Assembly: GCA_017301995.1 (NCBI GenBank)
Contig: JAFLEH010000007.1
Location: 200,399 to 264,398 of the forward strand
Source: Verrucomicrobiota bacterium
GTDB lineage: Bacteria; Verrucomicrobiota; Verrucomicrobiia; Verrucomicrobiales; Akkermansiaceae
Reading direction: 5' to 3'
Length of the DNA: 64,000 nt
Below, piece by piece: positions 16,900 to 26,701 of this stretch (its first letter is position 1; every line of letters begins with the position of its first letter). Both the position numbers and the translations under genes were made by a program. The notes beneath the pieces were generated by a model. It did no database searches, had not been told where the DNA came from, and worked only from the letters and a program-made list of their open reading frames with translations.

Positions 16900-19800
16900 A
16901 TGAAAACCCTATCCCTCCGCATTTTCGCGATTCTCTGGTGCCTCGTCGTCTCCGCGCCGGGGGAGGCGATGCTCCAGTATTTCAATACCACGTGGAAGGA
17001 GATCGAGTCCAAGATTCCCGAACTCGCGGAGGCCGGATATGAATCACTCTGGCTGCCGCCGCCCACCAAAGGATCCGGCGGTCTATCGGTTGGCTACGAT
17101 TTGTGGGACCGCTTCGATTTGGGATCGAAGGACCAGCGCGGCACCGTGGCCACCCGTTACGGCACCGAGGCGGATCTGCTCAGCCTGATGCGCACCGCCC
17201 ACCGCTTCGGCATCCGGATCTATTTCGACAATATCATGAACCACAACGCGTTCGATATTCCCGGTTACAACGAATCCACCCCGATCGAGGTCTATCCGGG
17301 CATGGTGCCGGAGGATTTCCACCTGCGGGTCACGGAGGAGGGGTTCTATCGGAAATGGGACAACACCCGCAGTTGGGACGACGCGTGGCAGGTCCAGCAC
17401 CTCGGTCTATCCGACCTGATCGACATCGCCCAGGAACCGGGCGAATGGAACAACAACTTCGGTCGCAACGAGGGCGACAGGATCCGCAAGATCCGTTTCC
17501 TCCGGCACCCGCAAAATCCGGAGCATTATTGCTACAAGCCGACCGCCCCGGGCCAGAAACACTCCGCCGGTGAAGGGCAATATGTCGGATTCGGCGCCGG
17601 GAACGGCCTAACGGCGTCCTATCTGGCGGCCAACGCCGATTTCTATTCGGAGTATGTGGAGGATTTCCTCAATCGCGCGGTACGCTGGGAGATGGACCGA
17701 ACCCGCGCGGACGGATTGCGCCTCGACGCTGTGAAACACGTCCGCGATGACTTCTTCGGTGCCACAGGCGCGGGTAAGGATTCCTCCAACTACGGATACA
17801 CCGGACAAACCCAGGTCCAGTTCAATCTCTCCCGCGGGTTTTCCGACTGGTCCAACCACCGGGATACGCTTTTCGACACCGAGAAGGCCCGCGACGACGC
17901 GATGCTGTTCGGCGAGCACCTCGGCCAACCGCCCGGCTACGGCGGCTATTTCGACCGCGGCATGCGTCTGGTGGACAACGAACTGCGCAACAACTTCAAC
18001 AGCTTGCTAGGCAATCCCTCGGCCGGACTCCAGGGCTACGACCAGCCCGGCTCGGGCGGGTTCGGACCCGAAGTCTCGGTGATGCACGCCCAGAGCCACG
18101 ACAGCGACTACGCGGCCCGCCGCGAACTTCAGCACGCGTTCTATTTCACCCGATCCGGACTGCCGCTGGTCTATACCGACGGAAACTATCAGGCGGAAAC
18201 CCTCAGCCAATCGGGCGGCGCGTTTCCGCGGCATGCCAATACCGCGTTTCTCGGCCAGTTCGGCGACAACCGGCTGCCCAACCTGATGCAGCTCCATCAG
18301 AACTTCGCCCGCGGCTATCAGCAGGGCGCGTGGAGTTCCGCCGACCTCGTGGCGTACGAGCGCATCGACAAGCGGCTTGACGCCTCGACCAACGCGCAGG
18401 GCGCGACCGCGCTCGTGATGGTGAATGACAACTACGCCAGCGGTGTCGGTCAGGACTTCACCAGCAGCTTTCCTCCGGGCGCCTATCTCTATCAATATGC
18501 GCGTGGGGGTGCCGCCAACGGCCAGTCTCTGCAGCCGTTCTATATCACGCTCGGCGACGGCGGAAGCGGTCGCGGCTCGGTTTCCGCCAATCTCGCCAAT
18601 CCCAACGGCGTGATCGTCCCGCCCGGAGGTTATTATGTTTTCTCATGGAAAAACCCGGACCCGGCTCCGGTGTGGACCCAGGGCGGCGGCAAGGCGATCT
18701 CGATCTATCAAAACGGTTCGGATCCCGTCGGAACCGTCACCGTAACCCGCAAGGACGGACCCGATGGCGATCCGGCTTTCAATCCCAACGGTCTGCCGGA
18801 TGCCAACACCTCCGACTACCGCTACTCGATTCAGGTTCCGCGCGTCACCAGCGGTTCCAACCTGCGTTTCGTCGTTCGTGCCGACGGATCGGCGGAAAAC
18901 GTCCTCCTCAAGCTGGACGGCGGCGTGGACCTGAACAATGCGGGGACCGATCCCGCGAAGCGTGACAACCCGCCCGCGCTTTCGACCGATGTGTTCCTCG
19001 GATACGAGCAAACCAGCTTCGTCCACCGCCTCCAACCGGAGAAGTTCGCCGCGGTGGACACCTCCCGCAGCAAATTCGGCTCGGCCGGCGCGGAAACCTA
19101 TCGGAAGACCATCGGCACCGCCGGATTCACCGTCACCAACGGCCCGGCGGGATCCAACAATTGGGATACCCTTGGCGGCGAGGTGGCATCGTTTCTCTAT
19201 CATGATCCCAATGTCTCCGGACAATACAGCGAAGGCTCGTCCACCATCACTCTGTCCGCCAAGACCAACGGAGTGGGCGGCGGCTTCCGGATGTTCTGCT
19301 ACTACACGACCGACGGCAGCAACCCGGAAGGCGCGGGCGGTTCGGGGGCGGGCGCCACGTCCGTTAGGGAAATGAACTGGGATCACAACGAGGGAAGCGA
19401 CGACTGGTGGCTCACCGCGAGCCTCCCGAAACCGGCGGCCGGAACGGTCTTCAAATACAAGATCGGGATCTTCAAACACGGTTCCTCATCATGGTTTCCC
19501 GGCAGCGACTTTGCGGTCCAGCGGATCAACAACATGCTGACCCAGTTCGAGATCTCCGGATTCAACGCCAATACGGTGGTCCATTTCCCCCATAACGATT
19601 ACGCCAGAGCGCAGGATTCGAGCAAAACCTACGACCAATGGCCGTGGGCCACCGAAACGGGTCTGACCGAGGGATTCCACGTGCTGAGAGCCCGTCCGTT
19701 TCTCAAACGAACCGGCCAAAGCAACTCGTCGTGGAACGGCGCGCCAATCTACAACACGCTCACCCAGACCTTCTACTACGACGCCGCGAGGCCCGGCGGG

Positions 19801-22800
19801 GAAATCGTCTATCCGAACCAAAGCAACACGCTCACCCAGCAAACCTACGGTGCCGTCGTCCGCACCGACGCGACCGTCCGCGAGGTCTGGTATCAGATCG
19901 CCGATTCCGAGTCCGCCAACGACGACTCCGCCACGGGCGTGCTCAATGGCAATGGTCCCGGCTTCGAACCCTACACGGACTCCAACAACAACGGCGTCCG
20001 CGACTCGGGCGAGGCGTTCGAGGATCTGAACGGCAACTCGGTTTGGGACAACAATTTGGCGGAATCATGGGTCCGCGCCACCCAGATCCAGCCGTCCGCC
20101 TCCATCAACAGCGCCTATCCGTTGGAATGGCGCTTCGATTTCCGCAATATCCCGTCATCCGGAACCGCCACCATCAACGTGCGGCTCAAGGAACTCTCGT
20201 CCAGCTCCGATAACACCCTGTCTGACACTACGGGGCATTTCACCACCCTGACCCGCACCGTATCCACAGCCGGTCCGCAGACCCGCCTGTTCGTCGCCTA
20301 TCCGCAGGCCGACGGCAATACCGTTGGAGAAACTTATGTTTTCAAGGCGTATTTCACCAAGAACATCGGACAGAACGTATCCGATTCCCAACTGATCGAC
20401 GAATTTCTCGTCAAAGTGGGCAGCACGGTGAGCGGAACCAACACCAACGCCACGGCCATCGACCGGTCGAACTACTCGATCATCCGCAACGAGACCAACG
20501 ACTACCACGCGCTCGCGTTCACCCTGCCCGCGCTTTACAACGGCGATCCGGAGTTTCTCCACCACATCGAGGTGAGCCACAGCCGGTCGAACGTCACTCT
20601 AACCGCCACACGGGTGGTCAAGGCCGCCGTCAGCGAAAAACCCTATCTCGCCATCACCACCCCGCCCGCGGTCGGCAGCGACGGACGCCTTTACGAACTG
20701 GTGCTCCGGGCACTTCCCAATCCGACGCCGGACGACCGCGCCACGACCGTCCGCATCGATACCGACACCCGCGTGGAGGAAGTGGTTCTAACGCCGGAAA
20801 TCGGAGGCGGAAGCGTGGTGCTGTTGGACACGGTCACGTCCGGCACCACGAAAATATGGACCTTCCGCTGGTCGGGCCTCGATGCCGGATCCTACAGGCT
20901 CCGCGCGGACGCCGCGCTAACCATAGGTGGCCCCGCCGCCGCCACCGCGCGACGCGATGTCACGGTGGTGATCCGCCAGATCACCGACGAGAATCCCAAC
21001 GATGATGACGACGACGATGACGGCTTGCCGGACTCGTCCGAACTCGCCCGCGTGGATCTGCCAAGCTCCAACTCCGAAACCTGGACCAACGGGGACGTGC
21101 ATTTCTGGCAGATCGCCGGGCGCAGCAATCCGGTTTCCCCCGATTCGGATGACGATCTTCTGCCGGACGGTCTCGAATCGGGGCTCGCGTCGGCATTCGT
21201 TGCCGGAACCAACACCTCCACCGACACCGATGGCGACGGCTATCCGAATTTCATCGCCGACGCGGATCCCCCGGTTTACAACACCACCGACAACTGGAAT
21301 CATCCGCGCTACGATTTCAATCGCTCGCGGACCGACCAGATCGGCGGATCCGTCACCGATCCCAACAAGCCCGACACCGACGATGATCTATTGTTGGACC
21401 ATCGCGAGGACCTGAATCGGAATGGTCGCGTGGACATTGCGCTCGTGGATGGAAATGGCGTTGCAACCGGTCTGATCGCTTCACCGCCGACGATCCGCAA
21501 CAGCTCGCGGGTGGACCGGGCCGCGCTGCCCGCCAACGCCCGGTTTGCGGAGACCGATCCTAACACCGCCGACACCGATGGCGACACCCTCGCCGATGGA
21601 GCGGAGGATGCCAACGCCAACGGCCGGATCGATCTGCTGCTTGTCGCTTCTTCCGGATCGACGCCGGAGGCGTTCGATCTATCCGCTCCGGCGAACGCGG
21701 GGCTTTTGTTGGGATCAAACCTCGCTGGGGTGAAGTCCCGAGCCGTCAACCGTGCCGCGATCGATTCGGCCTATCCGCCGGGAGGTTATCCCAGATTGCT
21801 CTGGCAGGAAACCGATCCGCTCAATCCGGACACCGATGGTGACGGGATGGCGGATGGTTGGGAGATCACCAACGGCCTTGATCCGCTGGACAACGGCACG
21901 CTCGACCTGCGAACCGGAAACCCCGGCAATCCTAACCAAGGCGCGTCCGGCGACCCGGATGGCGACGGATTCACCAATATCCAGGAACTCCAGAACGGAA
22001 CCAAACCGCTGGTGGCGGATGCCACAACTCCGCCGCCCGCAAACTCGATCGTCATTGGCGCCGGAACTCCTAACACCATCGGCCAGGCGGTCAATGACAA
22101 CGCGTTCACCGACTGGACGCGCGACGATCTGGTGGCGTTCGACGAAATCCAGGGACAAGGCACCAACAACCAGGGTGGCGACGTCTATCGCGCGTGGGAC
22201 GGCTTCGACACCTCCCGCGACATGGTGGCCTTCTATGCCCGCGACGGCGGTGCGGACGGAAACTACTATTTCCGCGTGGATTTCCAGGACCTCCGCGCTC
22301 AGGCGGAGGAAGGCAATCTGGACATCTATGTGGCAATCGATACCGGCAACCCGGCCGCCGGCGAATCCGCACTGCCTGACGACGTTGATGTTCTAACCAA
22401 CATGAAATGGGAGGCGGTGGTTGCCTGCTATCAGTCCAATTCCGGACGCGTGTTTGTGGATACCAATCCCGGCGTGAACTCCACCAGCCTCAATGAGCCG
22501 GTGACCGGCGCCAACGGTGTTGTGGTGCGCAACCAGAACGCCGCGAACGGATTCGGCAAGGCGTATTTCAATCACGAACTCGATGCCGCGGAGTTCTCCA
22601 TCAGCCGCCAGGCGCTGATCGACGCCGGTTGGAACGGATCCAACAAGCTCAACTTCCAGATATTCACGACCCGTGACGGCACCAACAACTCCGGAACCAA
22701 CGGCGCGGGCGCCGGCGATATCGGCGGACGCAACGACCTCCGCGATTCCATCACCGACGACTGGTTGTGCGACGACTATTGGAGCGCCCAGGCCAACATT

Positions 22801-25356
22801 TCGTCCAACGGACGGCTCTACAACTGGATCGGGGCCGACCCGAACGGACTCTATCCGGACCAGCGCAAGTGTGCCAAGCTGATCCTGCTCACCCATGGCC
22901 ACCAGCCGGTGCTGCCCGGCGCGGAAACCCAGCGTCTGATCAATTCCGGATACTCGACCGGTTACCACCGCACCATTGACGCCCATCAGGCGTTCGCGAA
23001 GCCGCTCTCGCTCCACCTCACGCCGACCCTTGCCTCGGCGATCCAGTGGGCCTCGGTGGATCCCTCCGCCAACAAGCCGTGGCGGGATGGTCCGGCGTTC
23101 AACACCCGCCTCGCCGAGCGCATGGCCGCCGGCGATGTGTCGCTGTTGGGCACCACGTTTTCCGATCATCTGATCGCCTATTTCTCGAACGCCTACAACG
23201 ACGACAACCGCTCCCTCGCGGTCGAGATGCTCGGCCGGATCTATCAGCACAATCCCTCCGCCAAGGTCTTCTGGAACCCGGAACGCGTGGCGGACGCCAG
23301 CGTCTTCCAACGGATCGCGGCGATGGGCTATACCCACACGTTCATCGACCAGATGCGGCACCTCTACAAGTGGCAGGGCAGGGGGACCGCGCTCGGAAAC
23401 GACGGCTACCGGCTCAACCGCTATCATGGAGTAACCTGTTTCTCCATCAACGATCAGGCATCGTCCTACCGCGCGCAGAATCTCGACAACGGATTTCCCG
23501 AACCGTGGCGCAATTTGTTTCACTCGAAAGCCCGCAGCGGCACCCAGGATCAGGTCATTGTGATCCAGAACTGGTGGGAGGAGTTCTCCGACACCGCGCG
23601 CGCCGCGGCCTACGACCGCAATCTCCGCTGGGCGGCTAACAAACCCTGGATCCGCGTGGTGACGCCCGACCAGATTGCCAACGGGGAAATTGATATCAAT
23701 CGCGACAATTCCGGAGATTCTTGGTATGTGATCGAGCGCGGAGCGCCGAGCCTGCCGAAGGTCGCGCAGGACTGGCTGGATCACGCGACGCAGGAGAACT
23801 ACGACAATTGGTACCTCGGCCAGGCCGGACGGGAGGAAGGATTGTCCAACAGGATATTCAACATCCGGCCCGGCACGCCGCTTCCCGCAAACCGGGCGTT
23901 CGGCATGCAAACGCTGGCGGATGGCAAGCTCGCCGATTTGTCATGGTCGGCGGTTGCCGGTCTAACCGGATCGGGATCGCCACGGTTCCTCGCACGGGCC
24001 ACCGCGCATACGGCCACGCTGCTCACCGCATTCCACGACCAGCAGAACAACGATCTCAGCAAATACAGCACCGGCGCCTACACCAATCCGGACACGGATA
24101 GCAACCCGCTCGCCGCACTCGCCGCGCGCAGCCAGTCCCAGATGCGGTTCGCGGCGGTCTATGCCGCCGTGCAGGCGTGGTCGGCGGCGCCGCCGGCTAC
24201 CGCGGTCGCGGCCCAACAGGATGTCGATCTTGATGGAGAAAACGAGTTCATTCTGAAAAACGATCGCGTGTTCGCCTTGTTCGAAGCCCTCGGCGGCCGC
24301 ATGACCGCCGCTTGGGCGCGCGATCCCAACAATGGAACGGTCCGCCAGATTGTCGGCAATTTCCTCGCTTACAGCGACCGTGACACCGAGGAGGAGGGCA
24401 CCGGCAATCACGACGGTGCCGGCGGCACGGGAGCCCGCCGCACCTCGGGCTTCAAGGATTGGTATGCGGTTGGCCCCAATGCGGGCTATGTGAACACGCT
24501 TTACACCGTTTCGGGGTCGGGTGCGAACGGATGGACCTTCGCCAGTCCGGATGGAAAGATCACTAAGACGGTTTCGTTGGAAACCGGTTCGCCATCGCTG
24601 CATGCGGCCTATCAACTTGGTGGCGACGCGACCTCGCTCTATGTCCGCTTCGGCCTCTCTCCGGATCTCGAGGAACTGCTTGTCAACGGGCAGACCACCC
24701 TCGTTTCTCCTCCCGCCGCCGGTGGGGTGAAATCCGTCTCCACCGCGAACGCCACCGCAACCCTGCGTTGCGGCGCGTCCGCGGTGGTCAACACCGCGGC
24801 CATCGACAAGTCGCCTTCCGCGACCGTTCCGTTCGCCCCGGATACCGTCAACATGCGCAACCAGGCGCAGACCGAACAGGTGGAACTTCAGGGCACCGCC
24901 ACCGCCTTCTCCTTCGATCTCGATCTAACGGCCATTGCCTCCGATGCCGACAACGACGGACTCCCCGACGCATGGGAGAACCAATACGGCCTCAGCACCT
25001 CGGACAACGGGTCCGTCAATTCCAACAACGGCCCCAACGGCGACCCCGATGGCGACGGCCTCACCAACAGAATCGAATGGCTGGTCGGCCTCAATCCCGG
25101 GTTGGCCGATTCCATGCTCTATCCGAAGTTGAAAGCCATGCCGCAATCCAACGGCTCGGTTCTGCTGGAATTCCCCACCATTCCCGGCCGGATCTATCAG
25201 ATCCTGCGCTCGGACGACATGACCTCGTGGACTCCGCAGGGCACGCCCGTCAACACGACCGGCCAGCCAGCGAATCCGACCTATCAAACCAGCGACCCGG
25301 CCCCTGGCGGAACCCAGCGGCGCCGTTTCTACAAACTGGGCATCTCGGCGCCATGA
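16900..25356 (+). CDS. Giant secreted GH13-GH57 two-family amylase-type enzyme
   Basis: A single uninterrupted frame of 2818 residues with a signal peptide (MKTLSLRIFAILWCLVVSAPGEA). Residues about 25-560 form a GH13 domain with all four conserved regions: YFDNIMNHN (108-116), GLRLDAVKH with nucleophile Asp276, LFGEHLG with acid Glu339, and SHD with His400-Asp401. The middle holds beta modules and, from about 1365 to 1710, thrombospondin-3-like Ca-binding repeats (DTDGDG, DSDDDLLPD). About 1730-1960 resembles the C-terminal binding domain of glucodextranase. From about 1985 to 2640 is a GH57-type domain with HGHQP (1999-2003) and WNPE with nucleophile Glu2128; the second catalytic Asp is not obvious (QNWWEEFSD at 2223-2231 is the candidate region). 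Two more Ca repeats and a beta domain end it. Probable role: outside-cell breakdown of alpha-glucans. Confidence 0.85.
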   Translation: MKTLSLRIFAILWCLVVSAPGEAMLQYFNTTWKEIESKIPELAEAGYESLWLPPPTKGSGGLSVGYDLWDRFDLGSKDQRGTVATRYGTEADLLSLMRTAHRFGIRIYFDNIMNHNAFDIPGYNESTPIEVYPGMVPEDFHLRVTEEGFYRKWDNTRSWDDAWQVQHLGLSDLIDIAQEPGEWNNNFGRNEGDRIRKIRFLRHPQNPEHYCYKPTAPGQKHSAGEGQYVGFGAGNGLTASYLAANADFYSEYVEDFLNRAVRWEMDRTRADGLRLDAVKHVRDDFFGATGAGKDSSNYGYTGQTQVQFNLSRGFSDWSNHRDTLFDTEKARDDAMLFGEHLGQPPGYGGYFDRGMRLVDNELRNNFNSLLGNPSAGLQGYDQPGSGGFGPEVSVMHAQSHDSDYAARRELQHAFYFTRSGLPLVYTDGNYQAETLSQSGGAFPRHANTAFLGQFGDNRLPNLMQLHQNFARGYQQGAWSSADLVAYERIDKRLDASTNAQGATALVMVNDNYASGVGQDFTSSFPPGAYLYQYARGGAANGQSLQPFYITLGDGGSGRGSVSANLANPNGVIVPPGGYYVFSWKNPDPAPVWTQGGGKAISIYQNGSDPVGTVTVTRKDGPDGDPAFNPNGLPDANTSDYRYSIQVPRVTSGSNLRFVVRADGSAENVLLKLDGGVDLNNAGTDPAKRDNPPALSTDVFLGYEQTSFVHRLQPEKFAAVDTSRSKFGSAGAETYRKTIGTAGFTVTNGPAGSNNWDTLGGEVASFLYHDPNVSGQYSEGSSTITLSAKTNGVGGGFRMFCYYTTDGSNPEGAGGSGAGATSVREMNWDHNEGSDDWWLTASLPKPAAGTVFKYKIGIFKHGSSSWFPGSDFAVQRINNMLTQFEISGFNANTVVHFPHNDYARAQDSSKTYDQWPWATETGLTEGFHVLRARPFLKRTGQSNSSWNGAPIYNTLTQTFYYDAARPGGEIVYPNQSNTLTQQTYGAVVRTDATVREVWYQIADSESANDDSATGVLNGNGPGFEPYTDSNNNGVRDSGEAFEDLNGNSVWDNNLAESWVRATQIQPSASINSAYPLEWRFDFRNIPSSGTATINVRLKELSSSSDNTLSDTTGHFTTLTRTVSTAGPQTRLFVAYPQADGNTVGETYVFKAYFTKNIGQNVSDSQLIDEFLVKVGSTVSGTNTNATAIDRSNYSIIRNETNDYHALAFTLPALYNGDPEFLHHIEVSHSRSNVTLTATRVVKAAVSEKPYLAITTPPAVGSDGRLYELVLRALPNPTPDDRATTVRIDTDTRVEEVVLTPEIGGGSVVLLDTVTSGTTKIWTFRWSGLDAGSYRLRADAALTIGGPAAATARRDVTVVIRQITDENPNDDDDDDDGLPDSSELARVDLPSSNSETWTNGDVHFWQIAGRSNPVSPDSDDDLLPDGLESGLASAFVAGTNTSTDTDGDGYPNFIADADPPVYNTTDNWNHPRYDFNRSRTDQIGGSVTDPNKPDTDDDLLLDHREDLNRNGRVDIALVDGNGVATGLIASPPTIRNSSRVDRAALPANARFAETDPNTADTDGDTLADGAEDANANGRIDLLLVASSGSTPEAFDLSAPANAGLLLGSNLAGVKSRAVNRAAIDSAYPPGGYPRLLWQETDPLNPDTDGDGMADGWEITNGLDPLDNGTLDLRTGNPGNPNQGASGDPDGDGFTNIQELQNGTKPLVADATTPPPANSIVIGAGTPNTIGQAVNDNAFTDWTRDDLVAFDEIQGQGTNNQGGDVYRAWDGFDTSRDMVAFYARDGGADGNYYFRVDFQDLRAQAEEGNLDIYVAIDTGNPAAGESALPDDVDVLTNMKWEAVVACYQSNSGRVFVDTNPGVNSTSLNEPVTGANGVVVRNQNAANGFGKAYFNHELDAAEFSISRQALIDAGWNGSNKLNFQIFTTRDGTNNSGTNGAGAGDIGGRNDLRDSITDDWLCDDYWSAQANISSNGRLYNWIGADPNGLYPDQRKCAKLILLTHGHQPVLPGAETQRLINSGYSTGYHRTIDAHQAFAKPLSLHLTPTLASAIQWASVDPSANKPWRDGPAFNTRLAERMAAGDVSLLGTTFSDHLIAYFSNAYNDDNRSLAVEMLGRIYQHNPSAKVFWNPERVADASVFQRIAAMGYTHTFIDQMRHLYKWQGRGTALGNDGYRLNRYHGVTCFSINDQASSYRAQNLDNGFPEPWRNLFHSKARSGTQDQVIVIQNWWEEFSDTARAAAYDRNLRWAANKPWIRVVTPDQIANGEIDINRDNSGDSWYVIERGAPSLPKVAQDWLDHATQENYDNWYLGQAGREEGLSNRIFNIRPGTPLPANRAFGMQTLADGKLADLSWSAVAGLTGSGSPRFLARATAHTATLLTAFHDQQNNDLSKYSTGAYTNPDTDSNPLAALAARSQSQMRFAAVYAAVQAWSAAPPATAVAAQQDVDLDGENEFILKNDRVFALFEALGGRMTAAWARDPNNGTVRQIVGNFLAYSDRDTEEEGTGNHDGAGGTGARRTSGFKDWYAVGPNAGYVNTLYTVSGSGANGWTFASPDGKITKTVSLETGSPSLHAAYQLGGDATSLYVRFGLSPDLEELLVNGQTTLVSPPAAGGVKSVSTANATATLRCGASAVVNTAAIDKSPSATVPFAPDTVNMRNQAQTEQVELQGTATAFSFDLDLTAIASDADNDGLPDAWENQYGLSTSDNGSVNSNNGPNGDPDGDGLTNRIEWLVGLNPGLADSMLYPKLKAMPQSNGSVLLEFPTIPGRIYQILRSDDMTSWTPQGTPVNTTGQPANPTYQTSDPAPGGTQRRRFYKLGISAP

Positions 25357-25360
25357 AGCC

Positions 25361-26683
25361 TTGCGTCCGGAATGCATCCCGTCATCATCCTCCTTGAACC
25401 ACCGCGCAGTGTTGACAACATCCCTCTTACGATCGGTTCTCCTTTTGCACGCCGCGGCCGGTCTGGTTTTCGGTGCGGATGACTTGCCACTGCCCGACGT
25501 CTTAAGGAAGGCCGAGGGCGGCGACAGCGGCGCCCAACTCGCGCTGGCGATCCGATACCGTGATGGCAAGGGTGTTGCAAGGAACCCCGCCGAGGCGATG
25601 CGATGGGGCCACAGGGCTGCGGATCAGGGCAATGCGGACGCCATGGACTTCGTCGGATTCATGTATTTCCGAGGTGTCGGGGTGAGGCATGATCCCGACC
25701 TGGCCGTCGGCTATTTCAAGGCGGCCGCGCCGAAGTCCGCGCAGGGTGCGTGGAATCTGGGTCAGTGTTATTTTGCCGCACAGGGAGTTCCACAGGATGT
25801 CCCGAAGGCTCTTGAACTTTGGGAAAAGGCGGCCGCAATGGGGCACGGTCGAGCGGCCTCGGTGGCGGCGATGACTTATCTATCCGGAGAGGGCGTCCAA
25901 CCGGATCCCGCCAAGGCGAGGCGGCTTGCGGAACGGGCCGCGGAGCTGAACGATCCTTCCGGGCGCATCGTGCTTGGCGAACTGCACTTCCAGAGCGGCG
26001 AAACCGACAAGGCACGCGACTTGTGGGCTGCCGTGGCGCGCCTGAAGCCGACCCGATTGACCGGGAATCCGGAGCAGCCGTCCGATGAATTGGCCTCGCA
26101 GCAAGCGGCGGATCTGATCCGATTGATAGAGATCCGTCGGCGGAAGGCCGAACCCGGGAAGTTCAATATCGTGCCGGTGCCGCACATCCTTCAGGGTTGG
26201 AACAACTGCGGCGCCACAAGCTGCGCGATGCTTGCCCGAACGCAGGGAAAAGCCGTCGGGGGATGGGATTTCAAGAAACTCTGTCCGTCGCCGTTAGGGA
26301 CCGGGACCGATTGGGGAGATTTGGTGGACGCCGCGGAAAAGATCGGACTGGACTGGAAACTGCGCACCTTTCCGCCTGATGACGGCGGGTTCGGGCAAGC
26401 CACCGATTTCGTTCGCGGCGAGATTGATGCCGGACGCCCAGTGGTGATCGATTTCAAATACATCGGTCCGCAATACCCCAATGGCGAGGCCGGTCATACG
26501 CTGCTGATTGCGGGTTACATGACCGATGGAGACCTCTGGATTCTCTGCAATCCGGCGATACCCTCGCCCGGACTTCAAATCATGTCCGCGGCCGATCTGA
26601 AGCATTACTGGCGCTCCGATCACTACGGACGATCGTCCAACGGTGTTCTTTCGCGGCCGGCAATTGCAATATCAACGCAATAG
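25361..26683 (+). CDS. Sel1-repeat protein with C39-type papain-like domain
   Basis: Exported protein of about 440 residues (TTG start at 25361; GTG at 25409 would give a tidier signal peptide ending ...GLVFGA). Residues about 45-230 are four to five Sel1-type repeats (ALAIRYRDGKGVARNPAEAM, MYFRGVGV, LGQCYFAAQGVPQ, TYLSGEGV), which mediate protein-protein contacts. Residues about 270-435 resemble a C39-like cysteine peptidase: NNCGATSCAM with Cys283, GEAGHTLLIAGY with His379 and a following NPA with the third residue. The C39 family includes bacteriocin-processing peptidases and many inactive relatives; proteolytic activity here is unproven. It begins five bases after the giant amylase gene, hence probable co-transcription. 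Confidence 0.8.
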   Translation: MRPECIPSSSSLNHRAVLTTSLLRSVLLLHAAAGLVFGADDLPLPDVLRKAEGGDSGAQLALAIRYRDGKGVARNPAEAMRWGHRAADQGNADAMDFVGFMYFRGVGVRHDPDLAVGYFKAAAPKSAQGAWNLGQCYFAAQGVPQDVPKALELWEKAAAMGHGRAASVAAMTYLSGEGVQPDPAKARRLAERAAELNDPSGRIVLGELHFQSGETDKARDLWAAVARLKPTRLTGNPEQPSDELASQQAADLIRLIEIRRRKAEPGKFNIVPVPHILQGWNNCGATSCAMLARTQGKAVGGWDFKKLCPSPLGTGTDWGDLVDAAEKIGLDWKLRTFPPDDGGFGQATDFVRGEIDAGRPVVIDFKYIGPQYPNGEAGHTLLIAGYMTDGDLWILCNPAIPSPGLQIMSAADLKHYWRSDHYGRSSNGVLSRPAIAISTQ

Positions 26684-26701
26684 CGGTCGTAGGAGCACAC
26701 C

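Noticed and set aside
22393..23910. Long minus-strand frame opposite the GH57 domain
   Set aside because: Shadow of the coding strand; no recognisable domain and no start signal.
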